In this document: positions 6,185 through 12,562 of the stretch, piece after piece | Numbering within the stretch: the first letter of the stretch is position 1 | Layout of the letters: every line of letters starts with the position of its first letter | Made by a program: the position numbers and the translations under genes | The notes under the pieces: model-generated | Seen by the model: only the letters and a program-made list of their open reading frames with translations | What the model was told of the DNA's origin: nothing | Databases searched by the model: none | DNA from: MKRK01 sp001896915 | GTDB lineage: Bacteria > Bacillota > Clostridia > Oscillospirales > Acutalibacteraceae | DNA length: 12,562 nt | Direction: 5' to 3' | Assembly (NCBI GenBank): GCA_937973935.1 | Contig: CALJJF010000041.1 | Coordinates: 1-12,562, forward strand

Positions 6185-6949
6185 ATGAAAATCGGAGCCC
6201 AGTTATACAATTTAAGAGATTTTACCCAGAACGAAACGGATTTTGAAGAAACCTTTTCTAAGCTGAACAAAATCGGATTTGATATGGTGCAGGTGTCCGG
6301 CATCGGTCCCCTGGATTACGGTTTCATCAAAACCATGATGGACAAATACAATATCTCTGTCTCGGGAACACATATTTGGTATGAAAAACTTAAAAATGAT
6401 TTGGCGGGCGTAATAAAAGACCATAAAACCATAGGCGCAACAATCGTCGGGCTTGGCGCCATGCCTGTTGAAATGAGAGAATCCTATGAGGGATATATGG
6501 AATTTATCGAGTTTGCCAATGCGGTAGGTAAGGAGCTTTCCAAAGAAGGAATGGTGTTTGCTTACCACAACCACAGCTTTGAGTTTCAGAAATTCGGAGG
6601 CAAAACCGGCATGGATTTGATTGTGGAAAATACCGATCCGGATTGTGTCGGATTTATCCCCGATGTATACTGGCTGCAGCATGGCGGTGTGACACCCGCT
6701 GAATATCTGGATAAGCTGGGTACACGCACAAAAATCTGTCACTTCAAGGACATGGAATATGCCGACGGCGGTCCTCGTTTTACTGAGCTTGGCAACGGGA
6801 ATATCAACTTCAAGCCTATTTTAAAAGTACTACAGAAATACAATGTTGAATTTGCTGCCATTGAAGAAGATACCTGTTATAATTATGAACCTTTTGAAGC
6901 TCTGAACATCAGCCTGAACTATATAAAGGAGTTATCCGAACATGTATAA
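6185..6949 (+). CDS. Xylose-isomerase-like TIM-barrel sugar isomerase/epimerase A
   Basis: The 254-residue protein belongs to the AP-endonuclease-2/xylose-isomerase-like TIM-barrel superfamily. It begins MKIGAQLYNLRDF, a common opening of this group, and carries putative metal and substrate ligands in YHNHSFEF (127-134), PDVYW (159-163), CHFKDM (185-190), the GNGNINF turn (203-209) and Glu227/Glu228 near the end. Members isomerise, epimerise or eliminate from sugars and keto-sugars, usually with a divalent metal. The exact substrate cannot be read from the sequence. AAAGGAG precedes the ATG by 7 bases, 12 bases after uxaC, and the 3' end overlaps the next gene by 8 bases, so it is co-transcribed with the uronate genes. 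It is not a mannonate dehydratase by motif or length, though that enzyme has a related fold. Confidence 0.85.
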   Translation: MKIGAQLYNLRDFTQNETDFEETFSKLNKIGFDMVQVSGIGPLDYGFIKTMMDKYNISVSGTHIWYEKLKNDLAGVIKDHKTIGATIVGLGAMPVEMRESYEGYMEFIEFANAVGKELSKEGMVFAYHNHSFEFQKFGGKTGMDLIVENTDPDCVGFIPDVYWLQHGGVTPAEYLDKLGTRTKICHFKDMEYADGGPRFTELGNGNINFKPILKVLQKYNVEFAAIEEDTCYNYEPFEALNISLNYIKELSEHV

Positions 6950-7790
6950 ATTGAGCTGTTTTGCAGACGAAATCTCCCCTTTTCTTTCGGAACAGATTGA
7001 AGTGCTGAAAAAAACCGAGATTCGTTACATTGAAGCCAGAGGAATCGACAACAAAAACATTGCGGATTTAACCATTGCCGAAGCAAAGGAAGCAAAGAAG
7101 AAGCTGGATGCGGACGGTTTTCAGGTCTCCGCGCTTGGTGCGCCCACGGGCAAGATCGGCATTTTAGATAATTTTGAGCCCCATCTTGACCAGTTCAAGC
7201 ACCTGCTTGAGTTGATGACGGTTTTTGAGACAGAATATATCAGAGTCTTTTCTTTCTATATCCCCAAGGATGCGAATTTTGATCAGTATACCGACCCGGT
7301 TTTGGAGCGGATGCAAAAATTTTTAGACGCTGCCAAGGGCATGAACATCAAGGTTCTGCACGAAAACGAACACGGCATTTTTGGCAATATTCCCGAACGG
7401 TGCAAACTGCTTTCCAAGGAACTGAACAACCCCATGTTTAAATTGATTTACGATTCGTCCAATTACATTCTGGAAGGGGTAGAAGCCTATCCGCATGCGT
7501 TTGAAACAGTTTGTGACGAAACGATTTATTATCACATCAAGGATGCCGTTTATAGCGAGAACCGTGTTGTCCCCGCCGGTATGGGGGACGGACAGCTGCC
7601 GAGTATGCTGGGACGTCTAGTGAAATACGGTTATGACGGATTTTTCTCCATTGAACCGCATCTGGGTTATTTTGAAGGACTGGCCGCATTTGAACACAAT
7701 CTCGACATTGCATCTATGCCAAAGGGCGGACCGCAATTGTTCATGATCGCGTATGAAGCCCTCAAAAACATATTAAACAATATAAAATAA
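6942..7790 (+). CDS. Xylose-isomerase-like TIM-barrel sugar isomerase/epimerase B
   Basis: This 282-residue protein is a second, clearly different TIM-barrel of the same superfamily. Ligand-like motifs are HENEHGIFG (140-148), YDSSNY (170-175, with Asp171), YHIKDA (197-202), GMGDGQLP (213-220) and SIEPH (236-240, with Glu238). The ATG overlaps the stop of the preceding barrel gene by 8 bases, and AAAGGAG 10 bases upstream sits inside that gene, so the two are probably translationally coupled and made in similar amounts; they could form a heteromeric enzyme or act in sequence. The substrate is unknown. The pairing of two barrels with a Gfo/Idh/MocA oxidoreductase resembles oxidation-elimination systems that break glycosidic bonds through 3-keto sugars, which is inference from gene content. 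Confidence 0.85.
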   Translation: MYKLSCFADEISPFLSEQIEVLKKTEIRYIEARGIDNKNIADLTIAEAKEAKKKLDADGFQVSALGAPTGKIGILDNFEPHLDQFKHLLELMTVFETEYIRVFSFYIPKDANFDQYTDPVLERMQKFLDAAKGMNIKVLHENEHGIFGNIPERCKLLSKELNNPMFKLIYDSSNYILEGVEAYPHAFETVCDETIYYHIKDAVYSENRVVPAGMGDGQLPSMLGRLVKYGYDGFFSIEPHLGYFEGLAAFEHNLDIASMPKGGPQLFMIAYEALKNILNNIK

Positions 7791-7803
7791 GGAGATTATT
7801 ATT

Positions 7804-8958
7804 ATGGTCAGATTCGGAATTATCGGTGTTGGCAATATGGGTGTGCAGCATTCCTATTATTTAAAAGAAGGAAAAGTAGAAAACGGCGTTTTGACTGCCG
7901 TTTGCGATATCAACAGTGCAAGACTTGATTGGGCAAAGGAAAATCTGGGTGACAGCGTCACCCGGTTTGACGATGCAGAAGAAATGATGAAAAGCGGTCT
8001 CATAGACGCTGTTATCGTTGCTGTTCCCCACTATGATCATCCTGTGCTTACAATCAAAGCTTTTGAACATAATTTACATGTAATTTGCGAAAAGCCTGCC
8101 GGTGTATATACCAAGCAGGTGAAGGAAATGAATGATGCTGCCGCAAAAACGGATCGTGTGTTTTCTTTAATGTACAACCAACGCACTCATCCTCAATATG
8201 CAAAGGCAAGAGAAATGGTACAGTCCGGCGAGCTTGGAAACCTAAAACGGGTCATCTGGATCATTACCAATTGGTTCCGCACCCAGAGCTATTACAATTC
8301 AGGCGGCTGGCGTGCTACCTGGTCCGGGGAGGGCGGCGGCGTTTTGCTGAACCAATGCCCCCACAATCTGGATTTGCTGCAGTGGATCTGTGGCATGCCT
8401 TCCAGAGCCAGAGCCTTTATGAGTTTTGGTAAATACCATGATATTGAGGTAGAAGATGAGGTTACCGCCTACATTGAATATGACAACGGTGCCACAGGCT
8501 TATTCATCACCACTACGGGAGAAGCACCGGGCACCAACCGCTTGGAGATTGTTGGCGAAAAAGGAAAAATCGTGATTGAAGACAACAAAAGCTTCCGCTA
8601 TTTTAAAAACGATCAATCCGATTCGGAGTATTCCAGAAGCGCAACCTCCGGCTTTGATAAACCGAAATGCGAAGAGGTTCCGGTTGAAATGCCCGACTAT
8701 GAAGGAAGCCATCATCTGATTACTCAAAATTTTGTAAATGCCATTGAAAAAGGAGAAACTTTGATCGCACCTGGTGTGGAAGGAATCAACGGGCTTACTA
8801 TTTCCAATGCATTTCACCTTTCGTCAGTGAAGGAGGATTGGATCAACATTCCCATGGACGATGATGAATTTCTTGTATTCTTGGATAAAAAAATCAAAAA
8901 TTCAAAATATCACAAAATAGTGGAGGAAAAAACCTTTGGCATTGATGGTACCTTTTAA
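7804..8958 (+). CDS. Gfo/Idh/MocA-family NAD(P)-dependent oxidoreductase
   Basis: The 384-residue protein has an N-terminal Rossmann domain with GIIGVGNMG (5-13) and AVPHYDH (73-79), followed by the family signature CEKPAG (95-100, with catalytic Lys97). A C-terminal alpha/beta domain carries GGWRATWSGEGGGVLLNQCPHNLD, whose His187 and Asp190 are the usual proton-transfer and substrate positions. Members oxidise or reduce a ring hydroxyl of a sugar, inositol or sugar acid with a bound or exchanged nicotinamide cofactor. GGAG precedes the ATG by 9 bases, and the gene starts 13 bases after the second TIM-barrel gene, ending the operon. A role in making a keto-sugar for the adjacent barrel enzymes is plausible but unproven; it could equally act as a plain sugar-acid dehydrogenase. 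Confidence 0.88.
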   Translation: MVRFGIIGVGNMGVQHSYYLKEGKVENGVLTAVCDINSARLDWAKENLGDSVTRFDDAEEMMKSGLIDAVIVAVPHYDHPVLTIKAFEHNLHVICEKPAGVYTKQVKEMNDAAAKTDRVFSLMYNQRTHPQYAKAREMVQSGELGNLKRVIWIITNWFRTQSYYNSGGWRATWSGEGGGVLLNQCPHNLDLLQWICGMPSRARAFMSFGKYHDIEVEDEVTAYIEYDNGATGLFITTTGEAPGTNRLEIVGEKGKIVIEDNKSFRYFKNDQSDSEYSRSATSGFDKPKCEEVPVEMPDYEGSHHLITQNFVNAIEKGETLIAPGVEGINGLTISNAFHLSSVKEDWINIPMDDDEFLVFLDKKIKNSKYHKIVEEKTFGIDGTF

Positions 8959-9002
8959 TATGAATTTTTGATATATTATTTATGGAAATTTGATTTTTTG
9001 TG

Positions 9003-9031
9003 TTTACTTATTGCGAATTATATATTATAAT
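9003..9031 (+). promoter_or_regulatory. Sigma-A-type promoter of the polysaccharide phosphoregulatory operon
   Basis: TTTACT (9003-9008) and a perfect TATAAT (9026-9031) are separated by 17 bases in an AT-rich gap. Transcription would begin near 9038, leaving a leader of about 64 bases before the ATG at 9102. No GC-rich terminator hairpin was found between the end of the preceding operon (8958) and this promoter. Confidence 0.6.
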
Positions 9032-9101
9032 AGCAAATGTCAAGTTTTAGATATCGCAAAAAACTTTGATAGGAATTTCATTCTCGAAAGGAATTTATAC
9101 A

Positions 9102-9773
9102 ATGGAATTTACTCTTCGCGATATTGTATCTATCATAGCCAGAAGATGGCTCATTATTTTGTTGGCAGCATTGATTGGAACGGGTGTGGGCTTTGCTTAT
9201 ACACAAGTTTTTGTCAAAGATAAGTATGTTGCCAGATTAACGCTTTATGTGAATAACTATAATGCGGTAAATTCTTCTGTTACCCCAAATGACTTAACAA
9301 CAGCACAAAAGCTTGTCAACACTTACATCGTTGTGTTAACCAGCCAGACCTTTCTGGATCAGGTTGTTGCTGACAGCAAAGTAAAATACAGCGCTACCGA
9401 TGTGAAAAGCATGCTCAAAATGAGTGCCGTGAATGAAACAGAGATTTTTGCGATTGAAGTCACCAATACCACTCGTACGGATGCTGTGGCAATTGCCGAC
9501 AGTATTTCAAAATTGGCTCAAAATGAAATTGTTCGTGTTGTAGAAGCCGGTTCTGTAAAGATTGTGGACAAGCCCTCTTCCTATAATGCAACTTCCCCGA
9601 CTTTGCCAATACAAAACTCATTTATTGGTTTTGTTTTCGGTTTTTTGATTGCAACAGTGATTTCACTGTTGATTGAGGTTCTGGATTTCAGGATTAAAAA
9701 CGAAGATGATATTGAAAACCGTTACAATATTCCTTTACTCGGCAGCGTTCCGACCATCAGATTTGAACAATAA
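9102..9773 (+). CDS. cpsC: Polysaccharide co-polymerase / BY-kinase activator (Wzz/CpsC/YveK family)
   Basis: The 223-residue protein has a short cytoplasmic N-terminus (MEFTLRDIVSIIARR), a first membrane helix at about 16-37, an extracytoplasmic domain, and a second helix at about 173-194 followed by a cytoplasmic tail ending DDIENRYNIPLLGSVP, the region that typically contacts and activates the partner tyrosine kinase. This is the layout of Gram-positive chain-length regulators that are separate from their kinase. The next gene encodes that kinase, 28 bases downstream. AAAGGA precedes the ATG at 9102 by 9 bases; an in-frame TTG at 9066 lacks a good site and would add 12 residues. The octamer AGGAATTT occurs twice just upstream (9071-9078 and 9089-9096), the second copy including part of the ribosome binding site. 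Confidence 0.88.
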   Translation: MEFTLRDIVSIIARRWLIILLAALIGTGVGFAYTQVFVKDKYVARLTLYVNNYNAVNSSVTPNDLTTAQKLVNTYIVVLTSQTFLDQVVADSKVKYSATDVKSMLKMSAVNETEIFAIEVTNTTRTDAVAIADSISKLAQNEIVRVVEAGSVKIVDKPSSYNATSPTLPIQNSFIGFVFGFLIATVISLLIEVLDFRIKNEDDIENRYNIPLLGSVPTIRFEQ

Positions 9774-9801
9774 TAGAAATGCCTTATAAAGGAGAACAAC
9801 T

Positions 9802-10545
9802 ATGGCTTTTTTGAAAAAAAATAAAACACCATCAACGGTAGCGCCCAGACGTGACAGTATTGCCCGTCCGAAAAGCGACATCAGTGTTGTGGAAGCATAC
9901 AGGACCATCCGTACCAACTTCATGTTTGCAATCAATAAAAAGGATAAATGCAAGAAGATTATTTTCACAAGCCCTGTTCCCCGTGACGGGAAAAGTACCA
10001 CTTGTGTGAATCTGGGTATCTCCCTCGCTCAAATTGACGCGAAAGTTCTTTTGATCGACTGTGATATGAGAAAACCTCGTATTCATAAATTCTTTAATTG
10101 TGACAATACGCCCGGTCTTTCCAATGTTTTGGGCGGTTTCAATGAACTATCCGAAACCATCAAGCAGACGGATCATCATAATTTATTCATTATTCCTTCG
10201 GGCATCATACCGCCGAACCCTGCCGAGCTTTTGTCCGGACCTCGGATGGCTAACATCATGGAAGAGCTGGAGACGATGTTTGACTTTATTTTGGTCGATA
10301 CACCGCCCTGTAACGTTGTTTCCGATGCACTTTTGCTTACAAAAATTTGCGACGGTGTTATTTTAATCGTAAAGCAGAGTGTCACAATTCACCCTGATTT
10401 GACCCGTTGTATCAAAAGCTTGGAGTTTATAAACGCAGATATTCTCGGAATTATACTGAATGAGGCTACGCAAAACAGAAAATATACCTATAAAAAGTAT
10501 AAGTATGGAGAGTACAGATATGGATATAATTACTCGTCCTATTGA
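9802..10545 (+). CDS. cpsD: BY-kinase, tyrosine-protein kinase of polysaccharide assembly (CpsD/CapB type)
   Basis: The 247-residue cytoplasmic protein has SPVPRDGKST as Walker A (57-66), VLLIDCDMRKP as Walker A' (82-92) and FILVDTPP as Walker B (162-169), the three motifs that define bacterial tyrosine kinases. An EAYRTIRTNF segment (31-40) corresponds to the oligomer-forming N-terminal motif. The C-terminus is a tyrosine cluster with nine tyrosines in the last 20 residues (228, 230, 233, 235, 238, 240, 242, 244, 247), the autophosphorylation tail. It should be activated by the membrane adaptor encoded just upstream and dephosphorylated by the phosphatase whose gene overlaps its 3' end. GGAG precedes the ATG by 7 bases. 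Confidence 0.93.
   Translation: MAFLKKNKTPSTVAPRRDSIARPKSDISVVEAYRTIRTNFMFAINKKDKCKKIIFTSPVPRDGKSTTCVNLGISLAQIDAKVLLIDCDMRKPRIHKFFNCDNTPGLSNVLGGFNELSETIKQTDHHNLFIIPSGIIPPNPAELLSGPRMANIMEELETMFDFILVDTPPCNVVSDALLLTKICDGVILIVKQSVTIHPDLTRCIKSLEFINADILGIILNEATQNRKYTYKKYKYGEYRYGYNYSSY
10507..10510 (+). promoter_or_regulatory. Ribosome binding site of the phosphatase gene inside the kinase tail codons
   Basis: GGAG lies 9 bases before the ATG at 10520 and is formed by the codons for Tyr-Gly-Glu in the kinase tail. It selects 10520 over in-frame ATGs at 10460 and 10505, which lack a nearby site. Confidence 0.6.
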
Positions 10546-11269
10546 TATAGTCGATACTCATACCCACATACTGCCTTCGATTGACGACGGTTCTTCCAGT
10601 GTGACCGAGTCTGTCTCTTTAATCAAAACATTAATACATCAAGGGGTGGATACGATAGTACTCACCCCTCATTACTATTTTAGTGAAATAAGCACCGATT
10701 CGTTTTTGGAAAACAGAAAACTGGCTTTTTCCCAGTTACTCGACGAGCCTGAAATTCATAATATCAACCTTATTCTGGGAGCTGAAGTTTATTTTTCTAT
10801 CTACTTGCATAGTATTGAAAGGCTGTCCGAGCTGTGTATCGGGGGTACGAAATATCTGCTGCTTGAACTGCCCTTTATGAAAAAGATTGACAGCAGAACC
10901 ATCTCTTATATTGAAAAAATCATATATAATAATAACCTCATTCCTGTGATTGCCCATGCTGAACGCTATCTGTCTATTGGTAAAAAAAATATTGAGGCAA
11001 TTCAGCTGTTGGATGAAATGGGCTGTATGATACAGCTGAATGCTGAGTCATTTTTAATCAAACCACTGCAAAAGCATTGCTTAAAAATAATTGAGACAGG
11101 TGCTGTTGTGGCACTCGGCAGCGACAGCCATAATATGAAGGACAGAAAACCGGAAATGAACCGTGCCATTCAATTTTTATCAGACACTTATGGCAATGAT
11201 GTGACACGTGGTGTTATCAACAACGCAAAGTTGATTTTATCGGGAAAGGATGCTTTTTTAAATGCTTGA
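10520..11269 (+). CDS. cpsB: PHP-family protein-tyrosine phosphatase (CpsB/CapC/YwqE type)
   Basis: The 249-residue protein is a manganese-type PHP phosphatase. Metal ligands are visible in VDTHTHILPSIDDG (His14, His16), LTPHYY (His51), GAEVYF (Glu89), IAHAERY (His146) and GSDSH (Asp202, His204). The family removes phosphate from the tyrosine tail of the partner BY-kinase, cycling the kinase during capsule or exopolysaccharide synthesis. I chose the ATG at 10520, which places the conserved DTHTHILP motif about 12 residues in, as is usual; two earlier in-frame ATGs give extra residues that only mirror the kinase tail. The gene overlaps the kinase by 26 bases and the following ABC ATPase by 8. 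The order adaptor-kinase-phosphatase differs from the streptococcal order, where the phosphatase gene comes first. Confidence 0.92.
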   Translation: MDIITRPIDIVDTHTHILPSIDDGSSSVTESVSLIKTLIHQGVDTIVLTPHYYFSEISTDSFLENRKLAFSQLLDEPEIHNINLILGAEVYFSIYLHSIERLSELCIGGTKYLLLELPFMKKIDSRTISYIEKIIYNNNLIPVIAHAERYLSIGKKNIEAIQLLDEMGCMIQLNAESFLIKPLQKHCLKIIETGAVVALGSDSHNMKDRKPEMNRAIQFLSDTYGNDVTRGVINNAKLILSGKDAFLNA

Positions 11270-11972
11270 AATTATCAATTTTTCAAAAAGCTATACCGGA
11301 GGAAAGCCTGCGGTGAGTAACCTGAATCTCAAAGTAATGCCCGGTGATATTTATGGCTTTATCGGTCATAACGGAGCCGGCAAGACCACTACCATCAAAG
11401 CGGCTGTGGGTATTTTAAATTTTAAAGACGGCGATATAAAAATCAATGGTATGTCCATTAAGGAAACTCCCCTGGAATGCAAGAAACTTCTTGCTTATAT
11501 CCCTGACAATCCCGATTTGTATGAATCCATGAAAGGAATTAAATATCTGAATTTTATAGCGGATATTTATGAGGTTTCCTTACAGGAACGAGAATCTAAA
11601 ATTAAATATTATGCAGACGCCTTTGAGCTTACCTCATCTTTAAATGATAGCATCAGCTCCTATTCACACGGCATGAAGCAAAAGCTTGCTTTGATCTCTG
11701 CTTTTATTCATAGCCCAAAATTGCTGGTACTTGACGAACCCTTTGTAGGTCTTGACCCTATTGCTGCTCACACCTTAAAAGGGTTTATGAAGGAACTGAC
11801 ACAAAATGGCGGATCGATTTTCTTTTCCACCCATGTGCTGGAGGTTGCGGAAAAGCTGTGCAATAAAATTGCAATCATCAAAGACGGCAAGCTTATTTCA
11901 CAGGGGTATATGGACGAAGTAAAGGGAGACAGCTCTCTGGAAGAGATTTTCTTAGAGTTAAGCGACCGATAA
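11262..11972 (+). CDS. ABC transporter ATP-binding protein (ABC-2/EcsA-like exporter)
   Basis: The 236-residue protein is a complete single nucleotide-binding domain: Walker A GHNGAGKTT (35-43), a Q-loop region near IPDNPDLYE (80-88) where Asp83 or Asn83-like polar residues replace the usual Gln, the signature YSHGMKQK (134-141), Walker B LLVLDEP (154-160), the D-loop GLD and the H-loop His191. The SHGMKQK form of the signature is typical of ABC-2-type exporters such as EcsA/BcrA relatives. Its ATG overlaps the phosphatase stop by 8 bases, so the two are likely coupled. The partner permease gene starts 91 bases downstream after a terminator-like hairpin. The cargo is unknown; polysaccharide, lipid or peptide are all possible. 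Confidence 0.92.
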   Translation: MLEIINFSKSYTGGKPAVSNLNLKVMPGDIYGFIGHNGAGKTTTIKAAVGILNFKDGDIKINGMSIKETPLECKKLLAYIPDNPDLYESMKGIKYLNFIADIYEVSLQERESKIKYYADAFELTSSLNDSISSYSHGMKQKLALISAFIHSPKLLVLDEPFVGLDPIAAHTLKGFMKELTQNGGSIFFSTHVLEVAEKLCNKIAIIKDGKLISQGYMDEVKGDSSLEEIFLELSDR

Positions 11973-12001
11973 TTTTTTTAGGATTTTCTCAAAATTACAC
12001 T

Positions 12002-12034
12002 ACCGTTTTTTCGGCGAAAAACGGTTTTTGTTTT
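12002..12034 (+). terminator. Intrinsic terminator between the ABC ATPase and permease genes
   Basis: A perfect 9-bp stem, ACCGTTTTT (12002-12010) and AAAAACGGT (12017-12025), encloses a 6-base loop and is followed by TTTTGTTTT. It lies 29 bases after the ATPase stop and 29 bases before the permease start, so some read-through would be needed for the two subunits to share a transcript. Confidence 0.75.
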
Positions 12035-12048
12035 ATCATTTTTCGCCG
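12012..12048 (+). repeat. Alternative hairpin overlapping the terminator, next to the permease ribosome binding site
   Basis: CGGCGAAAAA (12012-12021) is perfectly complementary to TTTTTCGCCG (12039-12048), 17 bases apart. The left arm uses the loop and part of the 3' arm of the terminator, so both hairpins cannot form at once. The right arm ends 6 bases before the GGAG (12055-12058) of the permease gene. This structure could only form in transcripts that pass the terminator. Confidence 0.5.
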
Positions 12049-12063
12049 GAGAACGGAGCAATC

Positions 12064-12562
12064 ATGGGTAAGTTTTTATTACTGTTAAAAGTTTATTTGA
12101 GCAATGATTTCAGTGCTTCTAAAATTCTGAACCGAGAAAAAAACAAAGGGAAGTATATCTCTTCTTCCTTGCTTGTTTTATTGCTGGGGATATTTTTCTT
12201 GATCTATTCGGGTTTTTATTCTTTTCTGGTAGCCGAACAGCTGCACAAATATGGTATACTATGGTTTTTATATATCATGATTTTTACAGGCGCTACCTTA
12301 ATTATTTTTTTCACCTCGCTTTATAAAACACAAGCCCAGCTGTTTATCGGCAGAGACATTGAATATTTGCTGTCTCTCCCCTGCCGACCTTGGCAAATCA
12401 TGCTCAGTCGTCTGTTTGGCTTATATTTTGAAAATTTAATTTTTGCATTTATTATGATTGCACCTGCTACGGTTGCATATGGCTATTTTACAAAAATCAC
12501 GCTGATGTTTCTTCTCAATATCCTGATCAGCTGGTTGCTTTTACCCCTGGTACCCATGACAG
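12064..12562 (+). CDS. ABC-2-type transporter permease, N-terminal part (cut by window end)
   Basis: The frame is open from the ATG at 12064 to the end of the window (166 codons) with no stop. GGAG (12055-12058) is 5 bases upstream. The product opens MGKFLLLLKVYLSND and then has hydrophobic stretches at about 38-55 (SSSLLVLLLGIFFLIYSG), 72-91 (starting WFLYIMIFTGATLIIFF), about 126-145 and 147-162, as expected of a polytopic membrane protein. The loop DIEYLLSLPCRPWQIMLSRL resembles the conserved DxxxLLSLP segment of large ABC-2-like permeases that pair with EcsA-like ATPases. With the preceding ATPase it probably forms one exporter. The family is inferred from this loop and the gene pairing; the C-terminal part is missing from the window. 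Confidence 0.8.
   Translation, partial: MGKFLLLLKVYLSNDFSASKILNREKNKGKYISSSLLVLLLGIFFLIYSGFYSFLVAEQLHKYGILWFLYIMIFTGATLIIFFTSLYKTQAQLFIGRDIEYLLSLPCRPWQIMLSRLFGLYFENLIFAFIMIAPATVAYGYFTKITLMFLLNILISWLLLPLVPMT

Noticed and set aside
6212..6742. Minus-strand open frame of 176 codons opposite the first TIM-barrel gene
   Set aside because: Antisense to a gene with clear family motifs; no ribosome binding site or domain was seen.
8893..8972. 12-bp perfect inverted repeat (ATCAAAAATTCA / TGAATTTTTGAT) spanning the end of the oxidoreductase gene, considered as a terminator
   Set aside because: The arms are 56 bases apart, almost entirely A:T, and no clear T-tract follows, so a functional terminator hairpin is not supported.
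9071..9096. Repeated AGGAATTT before the chain-length regulator gene, considered as a regulatory direct repeat
   Set aside because: Only 8 bp in a very AT-rich leader and one copy overlaps the ribosome binding site; chance is a sufficient explanation.

Overview
The window looks like a chromosome segment from an anaerobic, Gram-positive-type bacterium, most likely class Clostridia. The basis is a ferredoxin-dependent 2-oxoacid oxidoreductase, strong AGGAGG-type ribosome binding sites, sigma-A-like promoters, an SDR-type (Bacillus/Clostridium style) fructuronate reductase and a CpsB/C/D phosphoregulatory module. Gene density is high and I see no mobile element, RNA gene or CRISPR array. All assignments come from reading motifs; no database search was run.

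Region 1 (1-2068, minus strand) is an operon read right to left: an uncharacterised P-loop ATPase, a two-cluster ferredoxin, the VorB-type alpha subunit of a 2-oxoacid:ferredoxin oxidoreductase, and the first codons of the next subunit (probably VorA), which runs off the window. Upstream of the ATPase a 13-bp perfect inverted repeat overlaps a plausible promoter.

Region 2 (2069-8958) is a sugar-acid catabolic locus. A cupin/AraC regulator on the minus strand is divergent from a six-gene plus-strand operon: SDR fructuronate reductase (UxuB type), KDPG aldolase (Eda), glucuronate isomerase (UxaC), two different xylose-isomerase-like TIM-barrel proteins, and a Gfo/Idh/MocA oxidoreductase. UxaC converts glucuronate to fructuronate, UxuB reduces it to mannonate, and Eda splits KDPG to pyruvate and glyceraldehyde 3-phosphate. 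Mannonate dehydratase, KDG kinase and a transporter are not in the window. The last three genes suggest an additional oxidise/isomerise/eliminate step that feeds a modified glycoside or sugar acid into the route; this is inference. The ribosome binding site and start codon of eda lie in an exact 28-bp tandem duplication.

Region 3 (8959-12562, plus strand) starts with a good promoter and encodes a polysaccharide co-polymerase/kinase activator (CpsC type), a BY-kinase (CpsD) with a nine-tyrosine tail, and a PHP-family tyrosine phosphatase (CpsB) whose start overlaps the sequence encoding that tail. An 8-bp overlap links the phosphatase to an ABC ATPase. An intrinsic terminator then lies before a membrane permease gene that is cut by the window end. 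The module probably controls export or assembly of a surface polysaccharide, with the ABC exporter co-expressed.
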